Below the pieces are notes generated by a model. It ran no database searches. It was not told the origin of the DNA and worked only from the letters and a program-made list of their open reading frames with translations. 27,715 nucleotides of DNA from Boothiomyces macroporosus (Eukaryota > Chytridiomycota > Chytridiomycetes > Rhizophydiales > Terramycetaceae): assembly GCA_027604185.1 (NCBI GenBank), contig JADGKB010000149.1, positions 1 to 27,715 of the forward strand, written 5' to 3'. Each line of letters begins with the position of its first letter. The first letter of the stretch is position 1. The translations under genes were made by a program, and so were the position numbers. Shown one piece after another: positions 18,580 to 27,698 of the stretch.

Positions 18580-18994
18580 TGGTAGTTTGTATTCAGCTCT
18601 GTTATTTATACCACAACCAAAAGAAAGTGCTTTTTAGAAGGTTACTGACTATTTTATTATATCATTAATGGTAGGGGTATCAAGATTCCTTGATCTTTTG
18701 AAGCCTTGCTTTTATACCATGGAAAAAGTACCTGTGGGCTTGGAAATTCAAAGAAACTCTTTGAGCACTTGCAATAGCCAAGATAATCCATAAATTTCAG
18801 TTTGATGAGTTGTGCTTTGAAACACTCTAGAGTAGCTATTCCTTCATTGCCTTACCATCTCTGCGCAAAACTTAGACTACTGAACAACTTATTCAAACAA
18901 AGTTTCTCTTGCGGATAAAAGACTTGTCTGATAAAGTATCTTGTAAAATATAACTTTCTCAAAACCAAGTTTTTATTTTTTTACTGAAGCTTTT
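18580..18994. other. Divergent spacer between the GPI-type gene and the PAN-repeat gene
   Basis: 415 bp holding the TATA box above and an AAATATAA-type element about 45 bp before the PAN gene ATG. A 41-codon ORF (18668-18793, +) is present but has no supporting features. No RNA gene is seen. Confidence 0.4.
18602..18610 (-). promoter_or_regulatory. TATA box of the small GPI-type gene
   Basis: TATAAATAA on the minus strand, with 22 bp to the ATG. With usual TATA-to-start spacing, the transcript would begin within a few bases of the start codon. Confidence 0.5.
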
Positions 18995-21900
18995 ATGCTA
19001 CTGTTGCTTCCAGTAGCGTTTGCATACACTTTTTACGGATTCAATGCCCAGATTGATAAAATAAACAACTTTACAGTACTGTCAGCAAAAGGATGTGAAT
19101 TTGGCTCCATTCAGCAAAAGTCTACAGTTAGTTTAGAACAGTGTAGGAGTAGCTGTCTTCAGGATAAAGCCTGCACAGCATTTGCATTCTCTAATAATTG
19201 TGTACACTACTATTTCACTCTTCCAACGCTTCCAGTGTATTCAATCAAAAATACAGAGTGTGGGTAAATGCAGTTAATTTAGTGTTGTTCTGGATCGAAA
19301 CCCAAATTGTCAATTCAAAAGCACAATAGTATATTGCTCAAAGCCAATCGTCGATCGATATTCAGTCATTAGCTTTGTTGAGCAAAAAGTACTTGTTGCA
19401 ACCTCCAACTTTTCGTTAAGCATTGCGGATATAGGCACCTCAAATTTGCAAAACTGGAATCCTATATTTAACGGATTCAAATTCAATATTAACCTTTTGA
19501 ACACTCTTTTATGTATCAACGCAGAGCTGAGATTATCAGCTTGTGAAGGATATCCATGGACAATTAGGTTTGACGGCTATAGCAACTTTATAGAATATGG
19601 AACAAAATGTTTGACCGGATCTAAGCTTATTTCTATTGGAGAGTGTAATGACCCATTGAGTTTATGGGATTTTCTTCCAAACTTTACCATTGGTCCCATA
19701 TTTTCTGGGCCTAGATTATATTCATACGGTAATTTTGCAATTGGAAGCTGTAATTTCCATTTCATTGAAAATCCCATCAAATTAGGATTTGCAGATTGCT
19801 ACAATCGTTGCATTGAAACAAGTATTCACTATTAACACAGACTGTACGGTATTCAACCACAATCCGGATATCCCAGCTTGTTATCTTGGTTATGAAAAGT
19901 TTAAAACTTATTTGACACTGCCAGGTACTGATGTATGCTTGTAAGTATTATGTAATGATAGCATGCAAATTCCCAAAGATTGCCAAGTTACCCGATTTGA
20001 TGATATTATGTGTCAAGGAACTGAAATGTAACTATTTATAATGGTAGAAGTAATCAAGTTATGTATATGGGTAATTACTTTACGAAGCAAACAGATTTAC
20101 TCTTTGGCCAGGGGTATCAGTTCTTGGGAATACCAGAAAAAGTCATGAATATCAGTCTATCTGCTTGCCTTAATACGTTCATCAATTCTAGTACGACTAT
20201 ATTGATGTAGACTATACTTGCTTTACTTTTGACAACAATTTCTTTCAAGAATGCAAGTTATTCAGCTCATATGTGTATGCGAATACTCTACAGGTTGGCG
20301 GGTATTTCGTTTCTGCACTCTCTCTTTCAAGAAACCCTTCGTGTAGTTTAAAGAACGATACAATGACTTGCACATCAGATAATCACGTCAACTATTTAAG
20401 CTTTGATATGATTAGAAATGATGATGTGCTCTTCAAAAATGATTGTATGATATTTGGCAACTTCTATTTGAATACCACTTCAGATGACTGCAGTCTCTTG
20501 TGTAGAAATAGTCCTGTTGATTCTCAGTGTATGGCATTTTACTATGAAGGCCCGAACTGCTATCTGTTCAACTCCAAAGTCGAAAATTATAATTTTCTGA
20601 GTCGGAACGGATCTACTTGCGGGTAATAATATTCTAAATTAGACTGGTAATGTCTCATAATACAGACTGTATACTGGATGCAAATAATTACTATTGCGCT
20701 CCTGGAACCACAATTTATAATTACAAGTAACAGCGTACTGATTTAGCCATTCTGTGTCTATTAATGGAGTTGGCCTAAACTATTCATCTACTTATTACTC
20801 TGGAATCTGTTTTTTCTCCAATACACCAGACAAATTGATCAGCAACCTAGATAATATCCCATGTTACAAATTTTGTGCCAGAGATAGTCGTAAGTATTAT
20901 TAATGTAGTGTGCACTGCATACATAACATTGGGTTTTGGCTGTTACCTATATTATGCTACAATCCCTTACTTGACACTTCATCAATTACCACCTCCTGAC
21001 CCAAGGTATAGCTGGACTCTGAAAGCCATTCAATGCGGGTATTTGAAATTTGATTATAGATTTCTTCCCGACAGGAATTTATGCTTTGACGATGGCCGCT
21101 GTTCTCCATTATTGTCCAACCGTAAAACGCTTCCGCCCAAGCCATCTTACGACGATATATCATTTACTTTAACCAATTATAGCAAGATTTACATACACCT
21201 CGTTCTAGTTAACAGCACAGCAGATTTTATTGCTGGCAATCAGACGGTTTATCATGGGGACTGTGCGCTAGATGGATTGCCTTCAAAATCATTTTCAAGC
21301 AATTACTCTACGTGTATAGAAACATGTGTGGATCAAGGTGAATCTAACTAATTTAGGTTGCTCCTATTTTAGTTACAAAAGTAATTCTTGTTCGTTTTAC
21401 ACCAAATTCCACCCAACAAAATCTGAAACCTCTAATTGTGGGTTTGTATATGAAAATTCAGAATGCTACATCAATGATTCAGTTAAATGTCCTACTATTG
21501 ACAATTATTCTACATTCACACTCAACTCGCTCAATTTTCAAATGGTCCAACAGAACGATGTCATGTACTCAAACAATTGTAGGTTCTATTCTTATCCAAA
21601 TACTGACAATCACTTTATAAAGTATTTTGAATGCAGTGAATTGTGCCAATCAAACTCTGCATGTTATTCGTTTTCTTGGGCACCATGGGGTGAATGCTTT
21701 ACCTACAGTTATGATATGAGTCTAAGTATTGTTGTGCCAAACACAAATGGATGGAGATGTGGTTATTTGATATCCAGGAACAAGTGTCTAGTCGAAGGTA
21801 CAAATATCAAGTGTATGCCATTGCAACCATTACTTTCTCCAACGATTTCTTCTATGGGAACAATTAGTGCTCATCCTACTACTGTAGCAAGTGTTTTTTC

Positions 21901-22378
21901 TTCAATGTCTTTCAACGGATCAGATACTACAGCTCTACCAAATCAAATGGATCTCGCAACATCAGTGCCAAGCAACATCGCCTCTTTGGATTCATCCGAA
22001 AATACTGTACAAACAGTAAACGGGCCAACTACAAGTATTAATCAAGCCGCAACAACCATAATTGAAAATCACTCGGCCAAGAACACACCCATCAACAATA
22101 AGCCTCAACCTTCAGATCCGAATTCAAATGAAATCTCTGCAAAGTTAATTGCAATGGTCGTGGGTATCTGCTCGGCAGTAGTATTATTATCATTGGCAGG
22201 TATTCAACGTTACTATAAAACCAACAAAGATCCGCTTCCGCCACAAGATTTTATTGCATTATCAAAAGAGAATGACGACGCATTAAATCCAAGATCACCA
22301 TATAAATATGATAGCAAAGGAATCAGATTTATGTCCAATTATTCTTCAAACGAATCACGGAATGGCAAATTGTATTAA
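18995..22378 (+). CDS. PAN/apple-like repeat single-pass surface protein
   Basis: Ten exons: 18995-19263, 19283-19821, 19841-19940, 19962-20027, 20048-20190, 20211-20622, 20643-20726, 20747-20889, 20909-21337, 21357-22378. Nine introns of 19-21 nt; product 1068 aa. A short signal peptide (MLLLLPVAFA) is followed by about seven Cys-rich modules with the PAN pattern C...C-x3-C-x5-C...C...CG. Module 1 has C34, C50, C54, C60, C69 and C89. Between modules recurs a C-x6-9-C linker. About 90 Ser/Thr-rich residues form a stalk, then a transmembrane helix AMVVGICSAVVLLSLAGI and a polar tail of about 70 residues. PAN domains bind proteins or carbohydrates, so this looks like an adhesin or receptor. Introns inside modules are all phase 1 and those between modules all phase 2. 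There is no AATAAA at its stop; see the next gene for a possible fusion. Confidence 0.8.
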
Positions 22379-23135
22379 TTGTAGAAAGAGAGCTTGCACC
22401 AGTCAATTCCAACGATAGTGGTCAAAATGTGTCTTCAATTATTAAAAGACAGAGGTTACTGAATTCTGCAATCAATAGGGAATATGAAGATATATATAAA
22501 CAGCTACAAGAGATCCCCCAAGACCAATTTCAGTATGTTGATGAGGAGAGCATATACTTGTTTACGGATTCCTCAGGCATGGAGTTGTTTATTCAACTAG
22601 TGAACGCATTCATATTCCCTAATGGGAAATTTAGAGTAACTAAATCTAACTCCAGGTTGATGAAGACAAATGTATTGAAGGGACTAATTTTAAAGCAGGA
22701 CAGGAAATTGAAATCATTAAACACATCTTTAATGGTTATTTCGTTTCAAATGAAAACAATATTTACCCTGTATCAATTATTCCAGCAAACAAAATTCCCA
22801 CGCTAATTCTGGTGATATTCCTTGATGAACATCTTATTAATTTGGATGAAATGATAATCAACTATGCAATTGAGCATTTTGGGGACAAGATTATGATGCA
22901 TATTGTTTCGGATATCCAAAGCTTTGATCCTGAAAACTACATCAGAGATGGCATATTCAAATCTATATCCGATTCAAAGAAAATTCTGATTAAAGGCGAG
23001 CAAGAACTTGTTGGAGTAGTTTCATTGTACTTGGATGCAATCACAGATAAAATATGGACTTACTTTGACAAGACTGTTGTGACGAATAACTTTAGCTTAG
23101 AGGAGTGTATAGCATCTTACAATCCTTTTGAATAA
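22362..23135 (+). CDS. Unknown alpha/beta protein; 5' end uncertain, overlaps or fuses with the PAN gene
   Basis: Certain part: exon from about 22403 to 22635, a 20-nt intron gtaactaaatctaactccag, and exon 22656-23135 ending in TAA inside AATAAA. The restored frame runs NGKFR-VDEDKCIEGTNFK and on to IPTLILVIFLDEHLINLDEM. The 5' end is unclear because the frame has no ATG before 22579. Option A: ATG at 22362, exon 22362-22380, a 22-nt intron 22381-22402 (243 aa), which overlaps the PAN gene coding end by 17 nt. Option B: a 17-nt intron 22372-22388 fuses it to the PAN protein as a cytosolic domain. The pattern of alternating strands and helices recalls longin-like folds, but I do not recognise the family. 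Confidence 0.55.
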
Positions 23136-23136
23136 A
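23131..23136 (+). terminator. AATAAA overlapping the stop of the unknown gene
   Basis: The end reads GAA TAA A, with the stop at 23133-23135 inside AATAAA. Confidence 0.5.
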
Positions 23137-23280
23137 TAGAAGCCTTTTTATCAAAGTAAAACTCTTGTGTTCGCGTCTTTCTAATTTGAGATAGTCCCTA
23201 GAAAACAGGTGCCAGGCCCTGATCTGATCCAGGGTCCCACCAATTTACCTATAAAAAGGACCACAAACAAGCAATGTATT

Positions 23281-24879
23281 ATGCTCCAGCTTACACAGGA
23301 ATTCCATTACTTGATTGTCGAATATTTACAAGGAAACGATATCATAAATCTCTCTTCAACTTGTAGATACTTCTTTAAATTTTTGCTACCAATTCGCAAT
23401 TTGGAATACTGTGTACTGTTTGCAATTGCATGGCCGTCGCTGGTCCAGCCAATATTTCCAAGAAACGATGAATACCAACTGCTTGAATGCTTCAAGGAAT
23501 TGAAAAGAAGAAGATTCAAATTCAAGAGTATTTGTTTACAGCTATTAGGCGACTGCAGGATTGTCGATTATCTTCCTTCAACAAATCACTTGGAAATAGA
23601 CCTTTGTTATCAAACTAACCGGAATATGGAAGAGTTTGTTCATCTTAAAAGCCTAAACAGAATCGCAGTTTTCAATTCCTACTCAACTGCGCACCATGTC
23701 GTCAAATCACTCCCAAATTTCCGATATTTAAAGTCCTTGAAGCTAATGGATATTTCTGGATTGGATTTAGAACCATTAGCCAAACATTTATCTCAAACAA
23801 ACTTGACTAGACTAGAATTCTACTCTGTTACAATTGTTAATTTATTGCATCTAATGGTTTCGCTTTGTTTTTCAACCGTCAATGTTCTAGAGTTGGTTAA
23901 TGCTGACCTGGGTGATGCTGATGCGCTGATTATAGCAAAATCTCTCTCAAAGACAAAATTAACGGTATTAACATTAAACCGCAACCGGATAGGAACAAAA
24001 GGAGCAATTGACCTTTCTAAATCGCTAAAGTACTCTTCACTGCAATACTTGGGACTAGGTGAAAATCCAATTGGGACAGAAGGATGCAAAGCCATTGTTC
24101 AAGCCATTGTTCAATCATCTTTTAAGCAGTATGACTTGGAGAAAACCAATTCCACTGAAATAGATTTCAATTGCTTAAAAATAGAAAATCTTGTAAATGC
24201 ACAGATTACCAGTATCTCTATCGACTGCTACAATTCAAAGGTATTCGATGCAGTTTGTCAAAACATTAAACATGTCCAAAATGATTTCCGTCTTAAGATT
24301 CGTAATTTTCAATTGGCACTGATTTTCAAAGAAGCACAATGTTCCAACATCAAATCATTAAGTATTGATGCATCCTGTACAAATAACGGAAATTCACTAT
24401 TGGGAATAGAGAGTTATTTGGGTCTATCAAATATTCAGCGCATTTGTATTACAGAAGCGATAATATTGCCTGCTTTTCTTGGAAACCTACTCTCCAACTT
24501 ATCCAACCACTCTCCATTACAATATCTTGAAATTACAGGTCGTGCAACCAGTGCTAATACCCAACAAGGAATGATTGACTTTGCTAAACATTTACCAAAC
24601 ACCAATCTAAAACATTTGGCGTTGAACAAATTGGATTTCAGTGACTTTAGTTTGCAGCAACTGTCAAAATCAATTAATCAGACAAGGTTACGTACACTCG
24701 ATCTTTCTGGAAATAGATTCAGCAGAAATGGAATAGTGCAGTTTGTTAACACTGTAAAGTATTCGAGTATTTACAAACTTTCTTTTATTCAACAATCAAG
24801 CTCTACGGATATTAAAATGATTAGAAATTCCTTTGTGGATATGCTTGGAGACAGGCGTGGACTCCAAGTTGTTCTTTAG
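23281..24879 (+). CDS. F-box / leucine-rich-repeat protein
   Basis: 532 aa, single exon. I start at the ATG at 23281; the frame is open upstream but has no ATG. The N-terminus is an F-box: LTQEFHYLIVEYLQGNDIIN then LSSTCRYFFKFLL (about 4-37), lacking the common initial LP. The remainder is ribonuclease-inhibitor-type LRRs, clear units being LEPLAKHLSQTNLTRLEFY, ALIIAKSLSKTKLTVLTLN, GAIDLSKSLKYSSLQYLGLG and, near the C-terminus, LSKSINQTRLRTLDLSGNRF. F-box proteins join SCF ubiquitin ligases through Skp1, and the LRR part would choose the substrate. It may be distantly related to the LRR gene at 1052, but the repeat type differs. AATAAA lies 7 nt after the stop. Confidence 0.8.
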   Translation: MLQLTQEFHYLIVEYLQGNDIINLSSTCRYFFKFLLPIRNLEYCVLFAIAWPSLVQPIFPRNDEYQLLECFKELKRRRFKFKSICLQLLGDCRIVDYLPSTNHLEIDLCYQTNRNMEEFVHLKSLNRIAVFNSYSTAHHVVKSLPNFRYLKSLKLMDISGLDLEPLAKHLSQTNLTRLEFYSVTIVNLLHLMVSLCFSTVNVLELVNADLGDADALIIAKSLSKTKLTVLTLNRNRIGTKGAIDLSKSLKYSSLQYLGLGENPIGTEGCKAIVQAIVQSSFKQYDLEKTNSTEIDFNCLKIENLVNAQITSISIDCYNSKVFDAVCQNIKHVQNDFRLKIRNFQLALIFKEAQCSNIKSLSIDASCTNNGNSLLGIESYLGLSNIQRICITEAIILPAFLGNLLSNLSNHSPLQYLEITGRATSANTQQGMIDFAKHLPNTNLKHLALNKLDFSDFSLQQLSKSINQTRLRTLDLSGNRFSRNGIVQFVNTVKYSSIYKLSFIQQSSSTDIKMIRNSFVDMLGDRRGLQVVL

Positions 24880-24886
24880 AATAACT

Positions 24887-24892
24887 AATAAA
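24887..24892 (+). terminator. AATAAA downstream of the F-box/LRR gene
   Basis: Canonical signal starting 8 nt after the TAG stop, in the 34-bp gap to the convergent fungalysin stop. Confidence 0.45.
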
Positions 24893-24913
24893 AATAGGAG
24901 ATTAAATAATATA

Positions 24914-26836
24914 TTAACATCCAGGGAATTTGTCAAAGTTGTTTACAAATTGCTTGTCGTCTTTGGCGTTAGCGCCAAGGCCTCTCTTTGCGAATCCGTT
25001 GGTGATTGCACATTTGTTTGCTCCATTAGTTAATTGTTGGTCGGCAGCAATTATAGCATCACGCGCTTGAACAAAGGATGGATTACATGGCTGGATCTTC
25101 ATGGCAGTCACCAAAGTTTGGATGAATTGCGCATTTCCTTTAGTGAGATCAGGCTTTGGAGTTTTTGGGTTGAGGAATGAATTGTCAAATCCGTTTTGAG
25201 TAATCATGTTCCACATTACTTCAAATAGCATTGAGGTCCAGACTTCACCAATTGCGTGAACTTCAGGGGTAGTTGGAACATCTTGGAAAGACTTGGTGTT
25301 GACAGTGGTGTCGGTTGAGAATGGCTGGGAGCGAACACCCTTTACTTTATCACCAGTAACGTATTGACCAATTGCAACATTGTCCTGTGGAGTGTTGGTT
25401 GCTTTTGTTTCAAGAGCAATTGCAAAAGCATCAGACCAACCTTCTCCTAAACCGCCAGATTCGAGTCCGTTCAAGCAGTTGGCAGTAGCAGCCCCACCAG
25501 TCAAACGAGAAGAAACTCCATGAGTAAGTTCGTGAAGAACAACGGCGTTTTCGGAAGCACCATCCCTGTTTGGTTGAGTAGTAGTAAAAATAAACATTCT
25601 CATTACACCGTTTTGGCCATCAGGAGGAGTTTGAAAGTTTGCATTATTGGTGCCTGAACCGTCTTGAACAAGAGCAATAACCGAGTCACCACCTTTTCCT
25701 TTACCACTGGCATTGACTTCCTGGAAGTTACCAGCTGCTTCTGTGAATCCAAAGTTGTTCATGATATCGTGATATCTGTTGGCCAAAAAGAATGCCCTAG
25801 TTATGGACGCATCCACGTATTGAGGAGGTTCCTTGTTCACATCATCAACAGGGTTGTCGAAAACAGCCAAGTTTTTGTTTCCTTGAGCAACATTGGCAGC
25901 AGCTTGTCCAGGGCTTTGATTAGCGGAATTTTCAGCAGCTACAACATTGTTTCCTTGGGTAACATTAACGTTTCCTATCCAGCCGGCAACAGAGGATTTG
26001 AGATCTTCTGGATTGTTTTGAATGCTTTGCTTGGTAGTTCTTGGATCTTTGTCGCCAATTTGGTTTACCAAAAACTGAGTTGGTGGGGGAGGAGCAATTG
26101 CTTGTCTCTTTACGACTCTCCCTTCAGAAGTGTATGCGATGGAAGAAGTCCAGTCAGCAACACCTAGGATTTTGCCGTCTTTTCCAACCATGGCATTGAG
26201 ATACATGGTTTTGCCGGGAGCAACAATGTCGTGGACATTGACCAAGGAGCTTGGAGTTTGGTAAAGCGCATCACGGCAAGTGACATTGCCTACAGCAAAC
26301 TCAACTCCACCGAAAACTTGAGTATTTCCATTTTGAGAAACCGTCCAGCCAGCTGGATTAGTCTTTACACCCAGACTGCTTCCAAGCGTTTTAACTGCAT
26401 CAGCGCAAGAGATCCCAGTTTCGCGTTTGACTGGGGCAGCTTCGCTGGTTTTCACCCAGCTGGTACCAACAGCAATCAAATTGCCAGTATTGGACATTGT
26501 CATTTGAGCAACAGAGTTTACAATATCCAAGCCTTGAGATTGTTTGAGCATGTAGCAGTGATATAGCCCAGTTTGTTGATCAAGATGCGCAGTTTGTTGA
26601 ACGATCGTATCCTGGGCAGTTGCTTGAAGATTTGATGTTGCCCAATCCATAGCTTGAGAAGACAATTCACTAGTCGAAAGCGGAGAGCTTCTCTTGTTGT
26701 TATTTACAAAATCAGTTTTAAAGGTATTTGGAGGGGAATACATTGCTGGGAACGAGTTCAATCGTTCTTGACTTTTGCCCTTTCTTTCAGTGAAAGCAAG
26801 CGCAAACCCAGAAATTACAGCAGCCTTGAAGAACAT
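24914..26836 (-). CDS. Fungalysin, secreted M36 zinc metallopeptidase
   Basis: 640 aa, one exon. The signal peptide (1 to about 15, MFFKAAVISGFALAF) is followed by an FTP/PepSY-type propeptide (about 40-240). A dibasic VVKR (241-244) is the likely end of the propeptide, leaving a mature enzyme of about 396 residues, the usual size. The zinc site is HELTHG (435-440) with H435 and H439 as ligands, E436 catalytic, and the third ligand E465 in GEGWSDAFA, all intact. Upstream AFFLANRYHDIMNNFGF is also a family hallmark. Fungalysins degrade extracellular protein such as elastin and collagen and are expanded in some chytrid parasites. Codon choice is more GC-rich and regular than in neighbours, fitting high expression. 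A TATAAATAG box lies 26 bp before the ATG. Confidence 0.95.
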   Translation of the reverse strand: MFFKAAVISGFALAFTERKGKSQERLNSFPAMYSPPNTFKTDFVNNNKRSSPLSTSELSSQAMDWATSNLQATAQDTIVQQTAHLDQQTGLYHCYMLKQSQGLDIVNSVAQMTMSNTGNLIAVGTSWVKTSEAAPVKRETGISCADAVKTLGSSLGVKTNPAGWTVSQNGNTQVFGGVEFAVGNVTCRDALYQTPSSLVNVHDIVAPGKTMYLNAMVGKDGKILGVADWTSSIAYTSEGRVVKRQAIAPPPPTQFLVNQIGDKDPRTTKQSIQNNPEDLKSSVAGWIGNVNVTQGNNVVAAENSANQSPGQAAANVAQGNKNLAVFDNPVDDVNKEPPQYVDASITRAFFLANRYHDIMNNFGFTEAAGNFQEVNASGKGKGGDSVIALVQDGSGTNNANFQTPPDGQNGVMRMFIFTTTQPNRDGASENAVVLHELTHGVSSRLTGGAATANCLNGLESGGLGEGWSDAFAIALETKATNTPQDNVAIGQYVTGDKVKGVRSQPFSTDTTVNTKSFQDVPTTPEVHAIGEVWTSMLFEVMWNMITQNGFDNSFLNPKTPKPDLTKGNAQFIQTLVTAMKIQPCNPSFVQARDAIIAADQQLTNGANKCAITNGFAKRGLGANAKDDKQFVNNFDKFPGC

Positions 26837-26862
26837 TAATAAGTTGGGAAACGAACTTGAAA

Positions 26863-26871
26863 CTATTTATA
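26863..26871 (-). promoter_or_regulatory. TATA box of the fungalysin gene
   Basis: TATAAATAG on the minus strand with 26 bp to the ATG, implying a very short 5' UTR. It also forms the last codons of the small ORF at 26863-27153. Confidence 0.55.
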
Positions 26872-27153
26872 TGAGGTATTCGTTTCAGTTGGTGGGCTTA
26901 CTTCAATGGGGTGGGCTCGCTCAAAAACTTCAAGCCCTGATTGCAAAATGCGTAAATATCGGTATATGTCGATCTCGTCATTCTTGATTATCGTATGTTT
27001 GCAATAAAGGATTCTAGCAATCTCGCATCTTTTCAAACTCTGTGGTTGTGTGGATAGTAGATGATCATTGGTGTCATTACGGTTCAATGGCGCTTTGACT
27101 AAATAGTATTCAAGGGTTCTGGTAAATAAACTCATAGCATCATCATAGCTCAC
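26863..27153 (-). CDS. Possible small hypothetical protein upstream of fungalysin
   Basis: A 96-codon minus-strand ORF starting at the ATG at 27153. The composition is protein-like (hydrophilic, helix-rich centre LKRCEIARILYCKHTIIKND, then IYRYLRILQSGLEVFE) with no signal peptide, repeat or motif I recognise. Against it, its final codons TAT AAA TAG are the fungalysin TATA box and it fills the promoter region, so it may be a chance ORF. For it, tight overlap of genes and promoters is normal here. Confidence 0.3.
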   Translation of the reverse strand: MSYDDAMSLFTRTLEYYLVKAPLNRNDTNDHLLSTQPQSLKRCEIARILYCKHTIIKNDEIDIYRYLRILQSGLEVFERAHPIEVSPPTETNTSYK

Positions 27154-27698
27154 AAGATTATGAAATCTGATGCCCCTATATATATTCTATTTGACACATC
27201 GACGTAATGGCTAGCAATTGCATTAATTAGTACTAAAGCTCAAGCCTGCAACTGCAGTATACAACAATGTAGTGCCAGTACTGGATAGGAACTATTCCAT
27301 CCTGCTTCAAAAAGTAGTTAACTGAGCAGTAAAGTTGATTGACTACCGTACGTTCAAGTACCGGTGAATCTACTATGTCATTCTGGGGAGTTTGAGTCTA
27401 TAATATTATTCGCTTTATACCGGCACACAGGACGAATATTAGTTCATTAGGGCTTTCATTTTGTCTTATAGCCATCATTTGCAATTTCAACTCTCGAAAT
27501 GAGAAATGTAATGCCAGTGATGGGCAAGATAAACCTACCACGCAATTTACAGTCACTCATAAGATCCCCGCTTCTATAGTGCTTGCTAACCTTTCACAAG
27601 GTTCCAATACTACTGCTGGAGATCGATAAAACTGTGACTATATAGTCTGTCAACCGCACTTGTACCGCAAAAAAATTTTTTTAAAAAAAAACAATTAA
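27154..27698. other. Right-end spacer
   Basis: 545 bp without a convincing gene. A 77-codon open stretch (27396-27629, +) without an ATG contains a hydrophobic segment LGLSFCLIAIIC followed by polar, Thr/Asn-rich sequence; it could be an exon of a secreted protein, but no start or partner exon was found. Near the right edge lies an A7T7 palindrome. No tRNA is seen. Confidence 0.35.
27669..27691. promoter_or_regulatory. A7-T7-A9 tract ahead of a start codon
   Basis: Seven A, seven T, then nine A, ending 7 bp before ATG at 27699. Such poly(dA:dT) tracts exclude nucleosomes and are common in compact fungal promoters. A related A5G-T9 tract lies in the EF-G2 divergent gap. Confidence 0.4.

Noticed and set aside
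18668..18793. 41-codon plus-strand ORF in the GPI/PAN spacer
   Set aside because: Length is near chance expectation, with no signal peptide, motif or spliced continuation.
23217..23234. Near-palindrome CCCTGATC-T-GATCCAGGG upstream of the F-box gene
   Set aside because: One mismatch and no second copy; too weak to call a regulatory site.
25664..26566. Two plus-strand ORFs of 167 and 111 codons over the fungalysin gene
   Set aside because: Shadows of a strongly supported single-exon fungalysin with intact zinc site.
27396..27629. 77-codon open stretch with a hydrophobic segment near the right end
   Set aside because: No ATG and no partner exon with a 19-23-nt intron was found; recorded only in the spacer note.
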